A stretch of 64,000 nucleotides of DNA, taken from contig DASPWT010000198.1 of NCBI GenBank assembly GCA_035637655.1, positions 8,295 to 72,294 of the forward strand, in the 5' to 3' direction. Below, piece after piece: positions 1 to 8,247 of this stretch. Each line of letters starts with the position of its first letter. The stretch's first letter is position 1. Source of the DNA: VBDM01 sp035637655 (lineage in GTDB: Bacteria; Pseudomonadota; Gammaproteobacteria; Burkholderiales; SG8-39). Below the pieces are notes generated by a model. The model made no database searches. It saw only the letters and a program-made list of their open reading frames with translations, and was not told the DNA's origin. The position numbers and the translations under genes were made by a program.

Positions 1-812
1 GCGAGCACCTCGTCCGGGTCCCGCCGCCACCAATTGCGCGAAGACAGGATCTCGACCTCGTGGAAACCGCGGTACCCGGCCCCCTCCATCCACGAGCGCA
101 TGAGCGGAAGATCGATCACGCCATCGCCCATCATTCCCCTGTCGGTGAGCAGGTCCGTGGTGGGCACCAGCCAGTCGCAGATATGGAACGCAAGCAGGCG
201 CTTGTCGCCCGCGCGCTCGATCTGAGTCTTGAGCAGGGGGTCCCACCAGACGTGGTAAGCATCCACCACGACACCGAGGGCCCCGCTTGCATTGCGGTCC
301 AGCTGGTCGCACAGATCGAGCGCCTGCGCCAGCGTGTTCACGCAGGCCCGGTCGGCGCAGTACATCGGGTGCAGCGGCTCGATCGCAAGCGGGACGCCTG
401 CTGAGCGCGCGTGATCGAACACTTCGCCGATGCCGTCCCTCACCATCTGTCGCGCGCCCGCCAAGTCCTTGGAACCGGGGGGAAGCCCGCCGACCACGAG
501 CACCAGGCACCTTGCCTCGAGCGTCGCAGCGTCGTCGATCGCGCGCAGGTTGTCGTCGATCGCGGCCTGACGCGCCCTGCGGTCCGCGCCCGGGAACATC
601 CCTCCGCGGCAAAGCCCCGTCACCGCGAGCCCGTTGTCGCGGATCGCCTTGGCCGCTTCCTTCGCGCCCATCTCGGCGAGTTTGTCGCGCCAAGGCGAGA
701 TTCCCCGGATGCGGTGGCGCGCGCAACCCTCGATCATCTGGCGCAGGTTCCACTTTTCCCGCAGCGTGGCGGTATTGAGCGAAAGCAGTTCGGGATCGGG
801 CGGATTGCTCAT
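1..812 (-). CDS. Sugar phosphate isomerase/epimerase (TIM barrel), 3' end outside the window
   Basis: The frame opens with ATG at 812 and stays open to the left edge, so only the first 270 residues are visible. The translation begins MSNPPDPELLSLNTATLR and contains GISPWRDKL, then IEPLHPMYCADR, VVVDAYHVWWDP and FHICDWLVP, with a late EVEIL. These are the spaced acidic and histidine metal-ligand segments typical of the xylose-isomerase-like AP_endonuc_2 barrel (IolE, IolI and hydroxypyruvate isomerase relatives). The ATG overlaps the TGA of the upstream gene (ATGA, 809-812), so translation is probably coupled. It is the last visible gene of a three-gene operon with a DUF993 protein and a Gfo/Idh/MocA dehydrogenase, which suggests catabolism of a sugar, inositol or related polyol. 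The substrate cannot be read from sequence. Confidence 0.85.
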   Translation of the reverse strand, partial: MSNPPDPELLSLNTATLREKWNLRQMIEGCARHRIRGISPWRDKLAEMGAKEAAKAIRDNGLAVTGLCRGGMFPGADRRARQAAIDDNLRAIDDAATLEARCLVLVVGGLPPGSKDLAGARQMVRDGIGEVFDHARSAGVPLAIEPLHPMYCADRACVNTLAQALDLCDQLDRNASGALGVVVDAYHVWWDPLLKTQIERAGDKRLLAFHICDWLVPTTDLLTDRGMMGDGVIDLPLMRSWMEGAGYRGFHEVEILSSRNWWRRDPDEVL

Positions 813-1996
813 CCACCGATGCCGTTTACAGCGAGAAAATGCCTCATCCTGGATGCCGCGAGCTCGGGATCGCGCAGCAACCCGGCTGCGTCGGCCAGCC
901 GGAAAGTTTCCGCCAGATCGGCGACCGAGCGGGCCGACTGCTGGCCGCCGACCATGACGAAATGTTCCTGGTGGCCGTTCAGCCAGGCGAGGAACACGAG
1001 TCCCGTCTTGTAGAAGCGCGTCGGCGCGGCAAAAATCTGACGCGCGAGCGGCAGCGTCGGCGCGAGGATGTCGTGAAAACCGCGCGCGTCTCCCGAAGCC
1101 AGGCGTCCCAGCGCTGCAGAGGCGGCCGGGGCAATCGCGTCGAAAATGCCGAGCAGCGCGTCGGAGCGGCCTTCCCGGTCGCCTTCGATCAGCTCCGGGT
1201 AGTTGAAATCGTCCCCGGTATACATGCGCACCCCCTCGGGGAGACGCCTGCGCATGTCGATTTCCTTTTGTCGATCGAGGAGCGAGATCTTGATGCCTTC
1301 TACTTTGGCGCGGTTTGCTTCGATCACGGCCAGTGCCACGTTCATCGCCCTGCCGTGATTCTCCTCGCCCCAGTAGCCGGCGAGTTGCGGGTCGAACATC
1401 TCGCCCAGCCAGTGAATGATCACGGGACGCTTCACCTGGGAGAGGATGCGCGAGTAGACCGCCTGATAGTCGTCGGGCGAGCGGGCGCAGGCGGCTAGCG
1501 CGCGGCTCGCCATGAGCACGATCCGTCCGCCGAGCCTTTCGATCGCTTCACACTGCTCTTCGTACGCGGCGACGACCTCATCGAGTGTCGCTTCGCTAGA
1601 GGGCGCGAGTTGATCGGTACCCGCGCCGCTGAAGAGCACCGCGCCTTCGATGTCTCCTGAGGCCTCGATCGAGCGGCGGATCAGCTCAAGGGAACTCTTC
1701 CAGTCAAGCCCCATTCCGCGTTGTGCCGTGTCCATCGCTTCGGCCACGCCGAGACCCAGTGACCACAGGTAGCGCCGGTAGGCAGTAGTCGCATCCCAGT
1801 CGACTGCGGCATCGAGCCATGGATTCCCTCGGGCGAGAGGATCGGCGACCACGTGGGCCGCGGCGAGCGCGATGCGGTTGAACGCTTTCCTTCCGGTTGC
1901 GCCGAAATCGCGCGGCGCGCTCAGTCGGAATTCCTCGAGCTTCCCGGCTCCGGATGGAAGCTTGATGCGCACCGCCACCTTTTCAGGCGCATTCAT
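809..1996 (-). CDS. DUF993 family protein, dihydrodipicolinate-synthase-like
   Basis: This 395-residue protein starts MNAPEKVAVRIKLPSGAGKL and matches the general appearance of the DUF993 family, which has a predicted aldolase-type TIM barrel like dihydrodipicolinate synthase. Visible segments include AVLFSGAGTDQL near residue 120, IVLMASRALA, KRPVIIHWLGEMFDP near 190, and GVRMYTGDDFNYPELI near 255. The gene lies 6 bases after the oxidoreductase gene and overlaps the isomerase gene by 4 bases, so the three are almost certainly co-transcribed. Companion dehydrogenase and isomerase genes suggest a carbon-carbon lyase step in sugar-acid breakdown, but that is inference. No biochemical function is firmly attached to the family. 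Confidence 0.8.
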   Translation of the reverse strand: MNAPEKVAVRIKLPSGAGKLEEFRLSAPRDFGATGRKAFNRIALAAAHVVADPLARGNPWLDAAVDWDATTAYRRYLWSLGLGVAEAMDTAQRGMGLDWKSSLELIRRSIEASGDIEGAVLFSGAGTDQLAPSSEATLDEVVAAYEEQCEAIERLGGRIVLMASRALAACARSPDDYQAVYSRILSQVKRPVIIHWLGEMFDPQLAGYWGEENHGRAMNVALAVIEANRAKVEGIKISLLDRQKEIDMRRRLPEGVRMYTGDDFNYPELIEGDREGRSDALLGIFDAIAPAASAALGRLASGDARGFHDILAPTLPLARQIFAAPTRFYKTGLVFLAWLNGHQEHFVMVGGQQSARSVADLAETFRLADAAGLLRDPELAASRMRHFLAVNGIGG

Positions 1997-2002
1997 GCCG
2001 CT

Positions 2003-3154
2003 CTACGCTTTCAGTCTGGGAACGTCGACCCAGCGCCGCGATCGCCACGATTTCATGGCGCAATCGACCAGTTGCAGGCCCTTCGCACCCTCCAGGAGGT
2101 TCCATCTGAACGGCGCGTCTTCGCATACATGGCGGATGAAGAGTTCCCATTCGGCCTTGAACGCATTGTCGTAAGGCTTGTCGTCCGGAACCTCCTTCCA
2201 GTCCGCGCCAAAATCGTGGGTTTTACGCACGTCCGGGTTCCATATCGGCCGGGGCGTTTCGGCGAGCGATTGGGTAAAGCAGCGCGTCAGCCCCGCCACG
2301 GCCGAACCACGCGTGCCGTCAACCTGGAATGTCACCAGATCGTCGCGGCGCACGCGCACGCACCAGGAACTGTTGAAATGCGCAACGACGTCGCCCGCGA
2401 GCCGGAAAGTCGCGTACGCGGCATCGTCTGCGGTCGCCCTGTACTTGCCGCCGCTTTCGTCCCAGCGCGCCGCGATGTGCCGCGCCCCGAGGCAGGAAAC
2501 GCTCTTCACTTCTCCGAACAGGTTGTCGAGCACGTAGCGCCAGTGGCACAGCATGTCGAGGATGATTCCGCCGCCGTCCTTTCTCCGGTAATTCCAGGAG
2601 GGCCGCTGCGCGGGCTGCTCATCGCCCTCGAATACCCAGTAGCCGAACTCGCCCCGGACCGAGAGGATCCTGCCGAAGAAACCGGCGTCACGCAGCGCCT
2701 TGATCTTCAAGAGCCCCGGCAGCCACAGCTTGTCCTGCACCACTCCGTGCCGGACGCCTGCTTGTTTCGCCGCGCGACAAAGTCCGAGCGCCTGCGCGAG
2801 GGAAGTGGCCACAGGTTTCTCGCAGTAGATGTGTTTCCTCGCGGCGATTGCCCTCTTGAGCACGGCGGGCCGGAGCTTTGTCGAAGCGGCGTCGAAAAAA
2901 ACCGCATCGTCGGGGTTCCTGAGCGCCTCATCCAGGTCGGTGGTCCAGCGCTCGACGCCGTGCTCGGCGGCGAGCTTCTTCAGCTTTTCGGCGTTGCGCC
3001 CGACCAGGATCGGGTCGGGGATCACCCGCGTGCCGTCGGCAAGCCGCACCCCGCCCTCCTTGCGGATGGCCATGACGGAGCGCGCCAGGTGCTGGTTCGT
3101 GCCCATGCGGCCCGTCACTCCATTCATGATGACGCCGAGTCTTTGCTCAGCCAT
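2003..3154 (-). CDS. Gfo/Idh/MocA family oxidoreductase
   Basis: A 383-residue NAD(P)-dependent oxidoreductase. The N-terminal Rossmann half has an unusual start, GVIMNGVTGRMGTNQH, in place of the common GxGxxG. It is followed by the family hallmark EKPVATSLAQAL near residue 132, which carries the catalytic-site lysine, and by GGIILDMLCHWRYVLDNLFG near 215, the usual C-terminal substrate-site segment. Members oxidise or epimerise sugar hydroxyls through a keto intermediate. It is the first gene of the operon with the DUF993 protein and the isomerase. It follows pyk by only 17 bases, so read-through from pyk is possible. The substrate is unknown. Confidence 0.85.
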   Translation of the reverse strand: MAEQRLGVIMNGVTGRMGTNQHLARSVMAIRKEGGVRLADGTRVIPDPILVGRNAEKLKKLAAEHGVERWTTDLDEALRNPDDAVFFDAASTKLRPAVLKRAIAARKHIYCEKPVATSLAQALGLCRAAKQAGVRHGVVQDKLWLPGLLKIKALRDAGFFGRILSVRGEFGYWVFEGDEQPAQRPSWNYRRKDGGGIILDMLCHWRYVLDNLFGEVKSVSCLGARHIAARWDESGGKYRATADDAAYATFRLAGDVVAHFNSSWCVRVRRDDLVTFQVDGTRGSAVAGLTRCFTQSLAETPRPIWNPDVRKTHDFGADWKEVPDDKPYDNAFKAEWELFIRHVCEDAPFRWNLLEGAKGLQLVDCAMKSWRSRRWVDVPRLKA

Positions 3155-3171
3155 TTGCTTCTTATCCTCAA

Positions 3172-4611
3172 TTATCCCTTCCGGTGCTCCCCGACTCGAA
3201 CGATCTTCATCGTGTTGGTTCCGCCGGCCTTGCCGATCGGCTCGCCGATGGTGAGCACGATGAGGTCCCCCTTCTGCACCACGCCGTTCCTCACCAAGAC
3301 GTTTTCGGCCTCCTCCAGCAGCTCCTCGCGGTCGTTACCGACGTACTTCACCATCAGGGGATAGGTGTCCCGAAACAGCGCGCAACGATAGCGGGTCGAG
3401 GTCTGCGAAGTGAGGGCGTAGATCGGAACGCCGCAGTTGATGCGCGACATCCACAGCGCGGTCGACCCCGACTCGGTGAGCGCAGCGATCGCTTTCACCT
3501 TGAGATGATAAGCGGTGAAAAGCGCGGCCATGGCGATCGACTGGTCCACGCGGGTAAAAACGCGATCGAGGAAGTCGCGGTCGAGCGTCACCTCGGCCGA
3601 GTCTTCCGCGACTGCGCAGATGCGGCTCATGGAGGCGATGGTCTCGACGGGGTACTTGCCGCTTGCGGTTTCCGCGGACAACATTACCGCGTCGGTCCCA
3701 TCCAGCACGGCATTGGCGACGTCCGACACTTCGGCGCGCGTGGGTACCGGGCTCGAAATCATCGACTCCATCATCTGCGTGGCGGTGATAGTGAGCTTGT
3801 TCTGCTCGCGCGCATGTCGAATCATTCGCTTTTGCAGCGCCGGGACCGAGGCATCGCCGACCTCCACCGCCAGATCCCCGCGCGCCACCATGATGCCCTC
3901 GCAGGCCGACATGATATCGGTGAGCGCATTCGGCTCGACGGCTTCGGCGCGCTCGATCTTGGCGATGAGGAAAGCCTCGCCGCCCGCGGCGCGCAAAAGC
4001 TTCCTTGCCATCTCCATGTCGGCGCTCGACTTGGGGAAGGAAACGGCGAGGAAATCCACCTTGATTTTCGCCGCGGTGCGGATGTCCTCCATGTCCTTCG
4101 GCGGAAGCGCGGGAGCGGTGAGGCCGCCTCCGAGGCGGTTGATGCCCTTGTTGTTGGAGAGCACTCCTCCATGACGGACGCGGCAGTGCACCTCGTTGCG
4201 CACGACCTTTTCGACTTCGAACTCGATCTTGCCGTCGTCGAGAAGCAGCACGTCTCCGGGCCGCACGTCGCGCGGCAGCTCCTTGTAGTCCAGGCCGACG
4301 CGGCCGTCGACCCCAAGCTCGCAGTCGGCATCGAGCACGAAGGCATCCCCTGGATTCAGAGCGACCTTGCCGTCCTTGAACTTGCCGATCCGGATCTTGG
4401 GACCCTGCAGGTCGCCCATGATGCCGACCGTACGCCCGGTTTTGCGGCAAGCCTCGCGCACCAACTCGGCACGGCGCTCGTGGTCGCCGGCAGTGCCGTG
4501 CGAGAAATTCAAGCGCACGACGTCCACTCCGGCGAGGAACATCCGCTCGAGCGTTTGAGGATCGCTCGACGCGGGGCCGAGTGTGGCGACGATTTTGGTG
4601 CTTCTGCTCAT
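3172..4611 (-). CDS. pyk: Pyruvate kinase
   Basis: This cytoplasmic enzyme converts phosphoenolpyruvate and ADP to pyruvate and ATP, the last step of glycolysis. The 479 residues match the usual length. KIVATLGPASS near residue 6 and RLNFSHG near 33 form the N-terminal barrel. FLIAKIERAEA near 215 carries the catalytic lysine, IMVARGDLAVEVG and the signature TATQMMESMI follow, and SAETASGKYPVE precedes the C-terminal regulatory domain. The length and lack of insertions resemble the PykA type. In related bacteria pyk usually follows tkt-gap-pgk directly. Here it is separated from pgk by a 1.4-kb opposite-strand DGQHR gene, so it must have its own promoter within 4612-4907, where no convincing -35/-10 pair was found. 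Confidence 0.97.
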   Translation of the reverse strand: MSRSTKIVATLGPASSDPQTLERMFLAGVDVVRLNFSHGTAGDHERRAELVREACRKTGRTVGIMGDLQGPKIRIGKFKDGKVALNPGDAFVLDADCELGVDGRVGLDYKELPRDVRPGDVLLLDDGKIEFEVEKVVRNEVHCRVRHGGVLSNNKGINRLGGGLTAPALPPKDMEDIRTAAKIKVDFLAVSFPKSSADMEMARKLLRAAGGEAFLIAKIERAEAVEPNALTDIMSACEGIMVARGDLAVEVGDASVPALQKRMIRHAREQNKLTITATQMMESMISSPVPTRAEVSDVANAVLDGTDAVMLSAETASGKYPVETIASMSRICAVAEDSAEVTLDRDFLDRVFTRVDQSIAMAALFTAYHLKVKAIAALTESGSTALWMSRINCGVPIYALTSQTSTRYRCALFRDTYPLMVKYVGNDREELLEEAENVLVRNGVVQKGDLIVLTIGEPIGKAGGTNTMKIVRVGEHRKG

Positions 4612-4907
4612 TGACCCTCCGGGAAAACCGTTCTACTTTACCAGATGCGTATGAGGCTACTTTCTTCCCCGGAAGGCGTTGCGCATGGAACATCCCGGCA
4701 GCGGACGCGGGCCGCGCCGCCTTTGGGCTGCGCCCCCTGGAGCGGCCCAAAAGCCGCTCAATGCACGGAACCCGCGCAAGGAGCGGCTCCGGCGTGACCT
4801 GGCCGAGGGACAGGCCTCCAAACCCGGTTTTTCGCAGCGAGCGGCCGGTTTCGGCTATATTTCCGGTCTGCGCCAGCGGCTGAGCCATACTTACAAGGGA
4901 GGACCCC

Positions 4908-6032
4908 GTGCTTGCCACGCAGATTCGCCAGAAGGATGGCATCTTCTACTTCGGCAGCGTCCGCGCTCCCGAGCTGCTCGCCAAGGTTCGTTTTATCAGC
5001 CGTTTTTACGGCGAAGGCGAGGAGATCGCCCCGGCGCGCGTCTCCCAGGAAGACGAGATCGCCCAGTTCATCGCTAAAATCGAGCGCAACGACCGCGCCT
5101 TCCAGAGAACCTTGTCCCGGGCCAAGGTGCGCCAGCTCAAGAATTTCTATGAGACGGCGATCACCCAGCCGCCGATCCCCGGAACGGTATTGCTGTTCAC
5201 CTCCGAGAAGCTGCGCTTCCAGCCGGTCGCGGGCGCGGAGGGCGCGGGCCATCTGTCCGAGCCGCAGGCGAAATTCCTCATCATCGACGGCCAGCACCGG
5301 CTCGCCGCGCTGCGCTTCTATCTGGACGAACACCCGGACGATGCCAAGACCATCAATGTGCCGTGCGTGATTTTCGACGGCAGGAGCGAGGACTTTGCCA
5401 CCGAGATGTTCGTAATCATCAATTCCACACCGACGCGCATCAACAAGAGCCACCTGATCGACTTGTACGAGCGCGTGTCTTGGGCCGAACCCCACCGCAA
5501 GTTCGCCTCGCGCGTGGTCGGCAGCCTCTACAGCGAGGGCGACAGTCCGCTGCGTTATCGCATCAATCGCCTCGGCGGGCGCAGCGCGCAGGACAAGTGG
5601 ATCCTCCAGGCGGAACTGTTCAACGAGCTGCACCGCTGGGTCAACCGCGACTGGCGCAAGATCCAGCTGGCCGGGGGGAGCCGTACCCAGGTGCCGAACT
5701 ATTACGGCATGGTGCGCGACTTTTTCAAGGCGGCCGAGCGCGTCTGGGGCGAGGCCTGGGGCCACGACAACTACATGGTCACTAGGCCAGTGACTCTTAA
5801 GGCGATGCTGCGGGTGTGCGCCGACCTCGCACGCGAGGACGCCGAGCCTGCCGAGGGTCGCGTCAAGCGCTGGGAAGAGCGGCTTGCCTCTTGGCGCGAT
5901 CAGGTGAAGGCGTTCAAGTCGGAGGGCTTCTACGAGCGCTTCGCCGCAAAGGGCGAAGTCGAGCGTGTGAGCCGCGTGCACCGCGAGCTTGCGCGCGCCG
6001 CCGGAATCGAGGCTCGCGGGGCCAAATTCTAG
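4908..6032 (+). CDS. DGQHR domain-containing protein (DndB-like)
   Basis: A 374-residue protein with a GTG start at 4908 preceded by an excellent ribosome-binding site, AAGGGAGGA, ending 5 bases upstream. The name-giving motif DGQHRLAAL sits at residues 127-135, and the second conserved block FVIINSTPTRINKSHLIDL at 168-186 is also intact. The family includes DndB, the regulator of DNA phosphorothioation, and many orphan proteins of unknown role. No dndCDE, helicase or nuclease partner is present here. The gene stands alone, divergent from pyk and convergent with pgk, and its TAG overlaps the pgk stop (CTAG, 6029-6032). It looks inserted into an otherwise standard glycolytic block. Function is unknown; a role in DNA modification or defence is only a possibility. 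Confidence 0.85.
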   Translation: MLATQIRQKDGIFYFGSVRAPELLAKVRFISRFYGEGEEIAPARVSQEDEIAQFIAKIERNDRAFQRTLSRAKVRQLKNFYETAITQPPIPGTVLLFTSEKLRFQPVAGAEGAGHLSEPQAKFLIIDGQHRLAALRFYLDEHPDDAKTINVPCVIFDGRSEDFATEMFVIINSTPTRINKSHLIDLYERVSWAEPHRKFASRVVGSLYSEGDSPLRYRINRLGGRSAQDKWILQAELFNELHRWVNRDWRKIQLAGGSRTQVPNYYGMVRDFFKAAERVWGEAWGHDNYMVTRPVTLKAMLRVCADLAREDAEPAEGRVKRWEERLASWRDQVKAFKSEGFYERFAAKGEVERVSRVHRELARAAGIEARGAKF

Positions 6033-7207
6033 GCCTTGGCGCGCTGCTCCAGCACCTCGATCGCGGGCAGTTTCTTGCCTTCAAGGAACTCCAGGAAAGC
6101 CCCGCCGCCGGTCGAGATGTAGGAAATCCTGTCGGCGACTCCGTATTTCGCGATGGCGGCGAGCGTCTCGCCGCCGCCGGCGAGCGAATACGCACCCGAT
6201 CCGGCAATCGCTTGCGCGATGGCCTTCGTTCCCTGCCCGAATTGATCGAACTCGTACACGCCGAGCGGACCGTTCCAGACGATGGTACCCGCCTCGGAAA
6301 GCCGCTTTGCGAATGCCGCAGCGGTACGCGGACCGATATCGAGGATCATGTCGTCGTCGCCGATTTCGGCCGCAGGCGTGATCACGGCCTTGGCCGCTGC
6401 CGAGACTTCTTTCGCGCAGACGACATCCACCGGCAGCGGCACTTCGCTGCCTTTGTCGCGCAGGCTCGCCGCGATTTTCTTCGCCTCGCCGATGAGGTCC
6501 GGTTCGGCCAGAGACTTGCCTACCTTCATGCCAGCCGCGAGCATGAAAGTATTGGCAATCGCTCCGCCCGGGATCAGCCGGTCGACCTTCTCGGCGAGAG
6601 CGCCGAGAACCGCAAGCTTGGTCGAGACTTTCGCTCCGGCGACGATCGCCACTAAGGGACGAGCCGGTCGATCGAGCGCCTTGGACAGCGCCTCGATCTC
6701 CGCCGCCATCAGCGGCCCGGCGCACGCCACCGGGGCGTACTTCGCGATGGCGTGAGTGGTCGCTTCGGCGCGGTGCGCAGTGCCGAAGGCGTCGTTGACG
6801 TAGACGTCGCATAGCGCAGCCATCTTTTTTGCCAGGACATCGTCGTCCTTCTTCTCGCCTTTGTTGAAGCGGCAGTTCTCAAGCAATACCCCCCGGCCTG
6901 GCTCCACGGTGACCCCCTCCAACCAGTCTCGCTTAAGGGGGACTTCCTGACCCAGCAGCTGCGATAGGTGCTTTGCAACCGGCGCGAGCGACTCTTTCTC
7001 ATCGAATCGGCCTTCTGCCGGCCGGCCGAAGTGCGACACGAGCATCAGCCGCGCGCGCTGCGCAAGCGCTTCGCGGATCCCCGGTACCGCCGCGCGGATG
7101 CGCGTGTCGTCCGAGATCCTACCGTCCTGCATGGGAACGTTGAAGTCGACGCGGACCAGCACACGCTTGCCGCGCAGATCCACGTCCGACATCCGGAGAA
7201 CGTGCAT
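6029..7207 (-). CDS. pgk: Phosphoglycerate kinase
   Basis: Catalyses 1,3-bisphosphoglycerate plus ADP to 3-phosphoglycerate plus ATP. The 392 residues are the normal bacterial length. Visible landmarks are RVLVRVDFNVPMQDGRI at about residue 14, the substrate-site LVSHFGRP near 56, the domain-hinge VAIVAGAKVSTKLAVL near 190, and the nucleotide-binding GGGETLAAIAKYG near 350. It lies 3 bases downstream of gapA on the same strand, and tkt-gap-pgk is clearly one operon. Its stop codon overlaps that of the convergent DGQHR gene by four bases, leaving no room for a separate terminator. Confidence 0.97.
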   Translation of the reverse strand: MHVLRMSDVDLRGKRVLVRVDFNVPMQDGRISDDTRIRAAVPGIREALAQRARLMLVSHFGRPAEGRFDEKESLAPVAKHLSQLLGQEVPLKRDWLEGVTVEPGRGVLLENCRFNKGEKKDDDVLAKKMAALCDVYVNDAFGTAHRAEATTHAIAKYAPVACAGPLMAAEIEALSKALDRPARPLVAIVAGAKVSTKLAVLGALAEKVDRLIPGGAIANTFMLAAGMKVGKSLAEPDLIGEAKKIAASLRDKGSEVPLPVDVVCAKEVSAAAKAVITPAAEIGDDDMILDIGPRTAAAFAKRLSEAGTIVWNGPLGVYEFDQFGQGTKAIAQAIAGSGAYSLAGGGETLAAIAKYGVADRISYISTGGGAFLEFLEGKKLPAIEVLEQRAKA

Positions 7208-7210
7208 GAG

Positions 7211-8224
7211 CTACTTTGCGTTCATCAACGCAACCGTTGCGTCCAGCATCCGATTGCTGAAGCCCCACTCGTTGTCATACCAGCTCGAGACTTTCACCAG
7301 CGTGCCGTTCGACACCCGGGTAAGGGTGGCATCGAACACGCTGCTCGCGGCGCTGTGGTTGAAATCGGAGGACACGAGCAGCTCGGTGTTGTACTCGAGA
7401 ATACCCTTCAGATCCGTTTGCGATGCCTGCCTTGCCGCGTCGTTGACTTCCTCCACCGTCGTCGGCCTCTTCGCCACGAAGGTCAGGTCCACGATCGACA
7501 CATTGATAGTCGGCACGCGGAACGCGAACCCGTCGAGCTTACCGTTGAGGTGCGGCAATACCAAACCGATCGCCGCCGCGGCGCCGGAGCTCGCCGGGAT
7601 CATGTTGTGTGTCGCCGACCGCGCGCGGCGCAGGTCCTTGTGGTAGACGTCGGTCAGCACCTGGTCGTTGGTGTAGGCGTGGACCGTAGTCATGAGGCCG
7701 GAGACTACGCCGATGCGATCGTCAACCGCCTTAACCAGCGGGGCGAGACAATTGGTAGTGCACGAGCCGTTCGAAATCACCGTATCGGAGGCCTTCAGCG
7801 TCTTGTCGTTGACGCCGATGACTACGGTGCGATCCACATCCTTCTCGCCCGGCGCCGAGAGAACCACTTTCTTCGCGCCCGCAGCGAGATGCGCCGAGGC
7901 CTTCTCCTTGCTCGTAAAGAGCCCCGTGCACTCGAGAACCACGTCGACCTTGAGGTCCCTCCACGGCAACTCGGCCGGATTGCGCTTCGCGCAGACCTGG
8001 ATGCGATCGCCGTTCACGATCATCGATTCGCCTTCCACGGCGATCGTTCCGGGGAATTTTCCGTGCGTGGTGTCGTAGCGCGTCAGATGCGCGTTGGTCT
8101 GCGCATTGCCGAGGTCGTTGATCGCGACAAACTGGAGGTCGTGTTTTTTCGCGCCTTCATAGTGGGCTCGCAGGATGTTGCGGCCGATGCGGCCGTAGCC
8201 GTTGATGGCGACTCGAATGGTCAT
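7211..8224 (-). CDS. gapA: Glyceraldehyde-3-phosphate dehydrogenase, type I
   Basis: Oxidises glyceraldehyde 3-phosphate to 1,3-bisphosphoglycerate. The 337-residue chain starts MTIRVAINGYGRIGRNILRA, the NAD-binding fold. FVAINDLG carries the acidic residue that favours NAD over NADP. The catalytic cysteine lies in SNGSCTTNCLAPL near residue 155, and the C-terminal WYDNEWGFSNRML closes the active site. It is the middle gene of tkt-gap-pgk, 23 bases after tkt and 3 before pgk. The same three enzymes also serve the Calvin cycle in autotrophic relatives, but no RuBisCO or phosphoribulokinase is in the window, so a glycolytic or gluconeogenic role is the safe reading. Confidence 0.97.
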   Translation of the reverse strand: MTIRVAINGYGRIGRNILRAHYEGAKKHDLQFVAINDLGNAQTNAHLTRYDTTHGKFPGTIAVEGESMIVNGDRIQVCAKRNPAELPWRDLKVDVVLECTGLFTSKEKASAHLAAGAKKVVLSAPGEKDVDRTVVIGVNDKTLKASDTVISNGSCTTNCLAPLVKAVDDRIGVVSGLMTTVHAYTNDQVLTDVYHKDLRRARSATHNMIPASSGAAAAIGLVLPHLNGKLDGFAFRVPTINVSIVDLTFVAKRPTTVEEVNDAARQASQTDLKGILEYNTELLVSSDFNHSAASSVFDATLTRVSNGTLVKVSSWYDNEWGFSNRMLDATVALMNAK

Positions 8225-8247
8225 GCAAGGCTCCTTCGGGTTTTCCT

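Noticed and set aside
4908..6032. Complete Dnd/DNA phosphorothioation defence system
   Set aside because: Only a DndB-like DGQHR protein is present; no dndA, dndC, dndD, dndE or restriction partner lies within the window.
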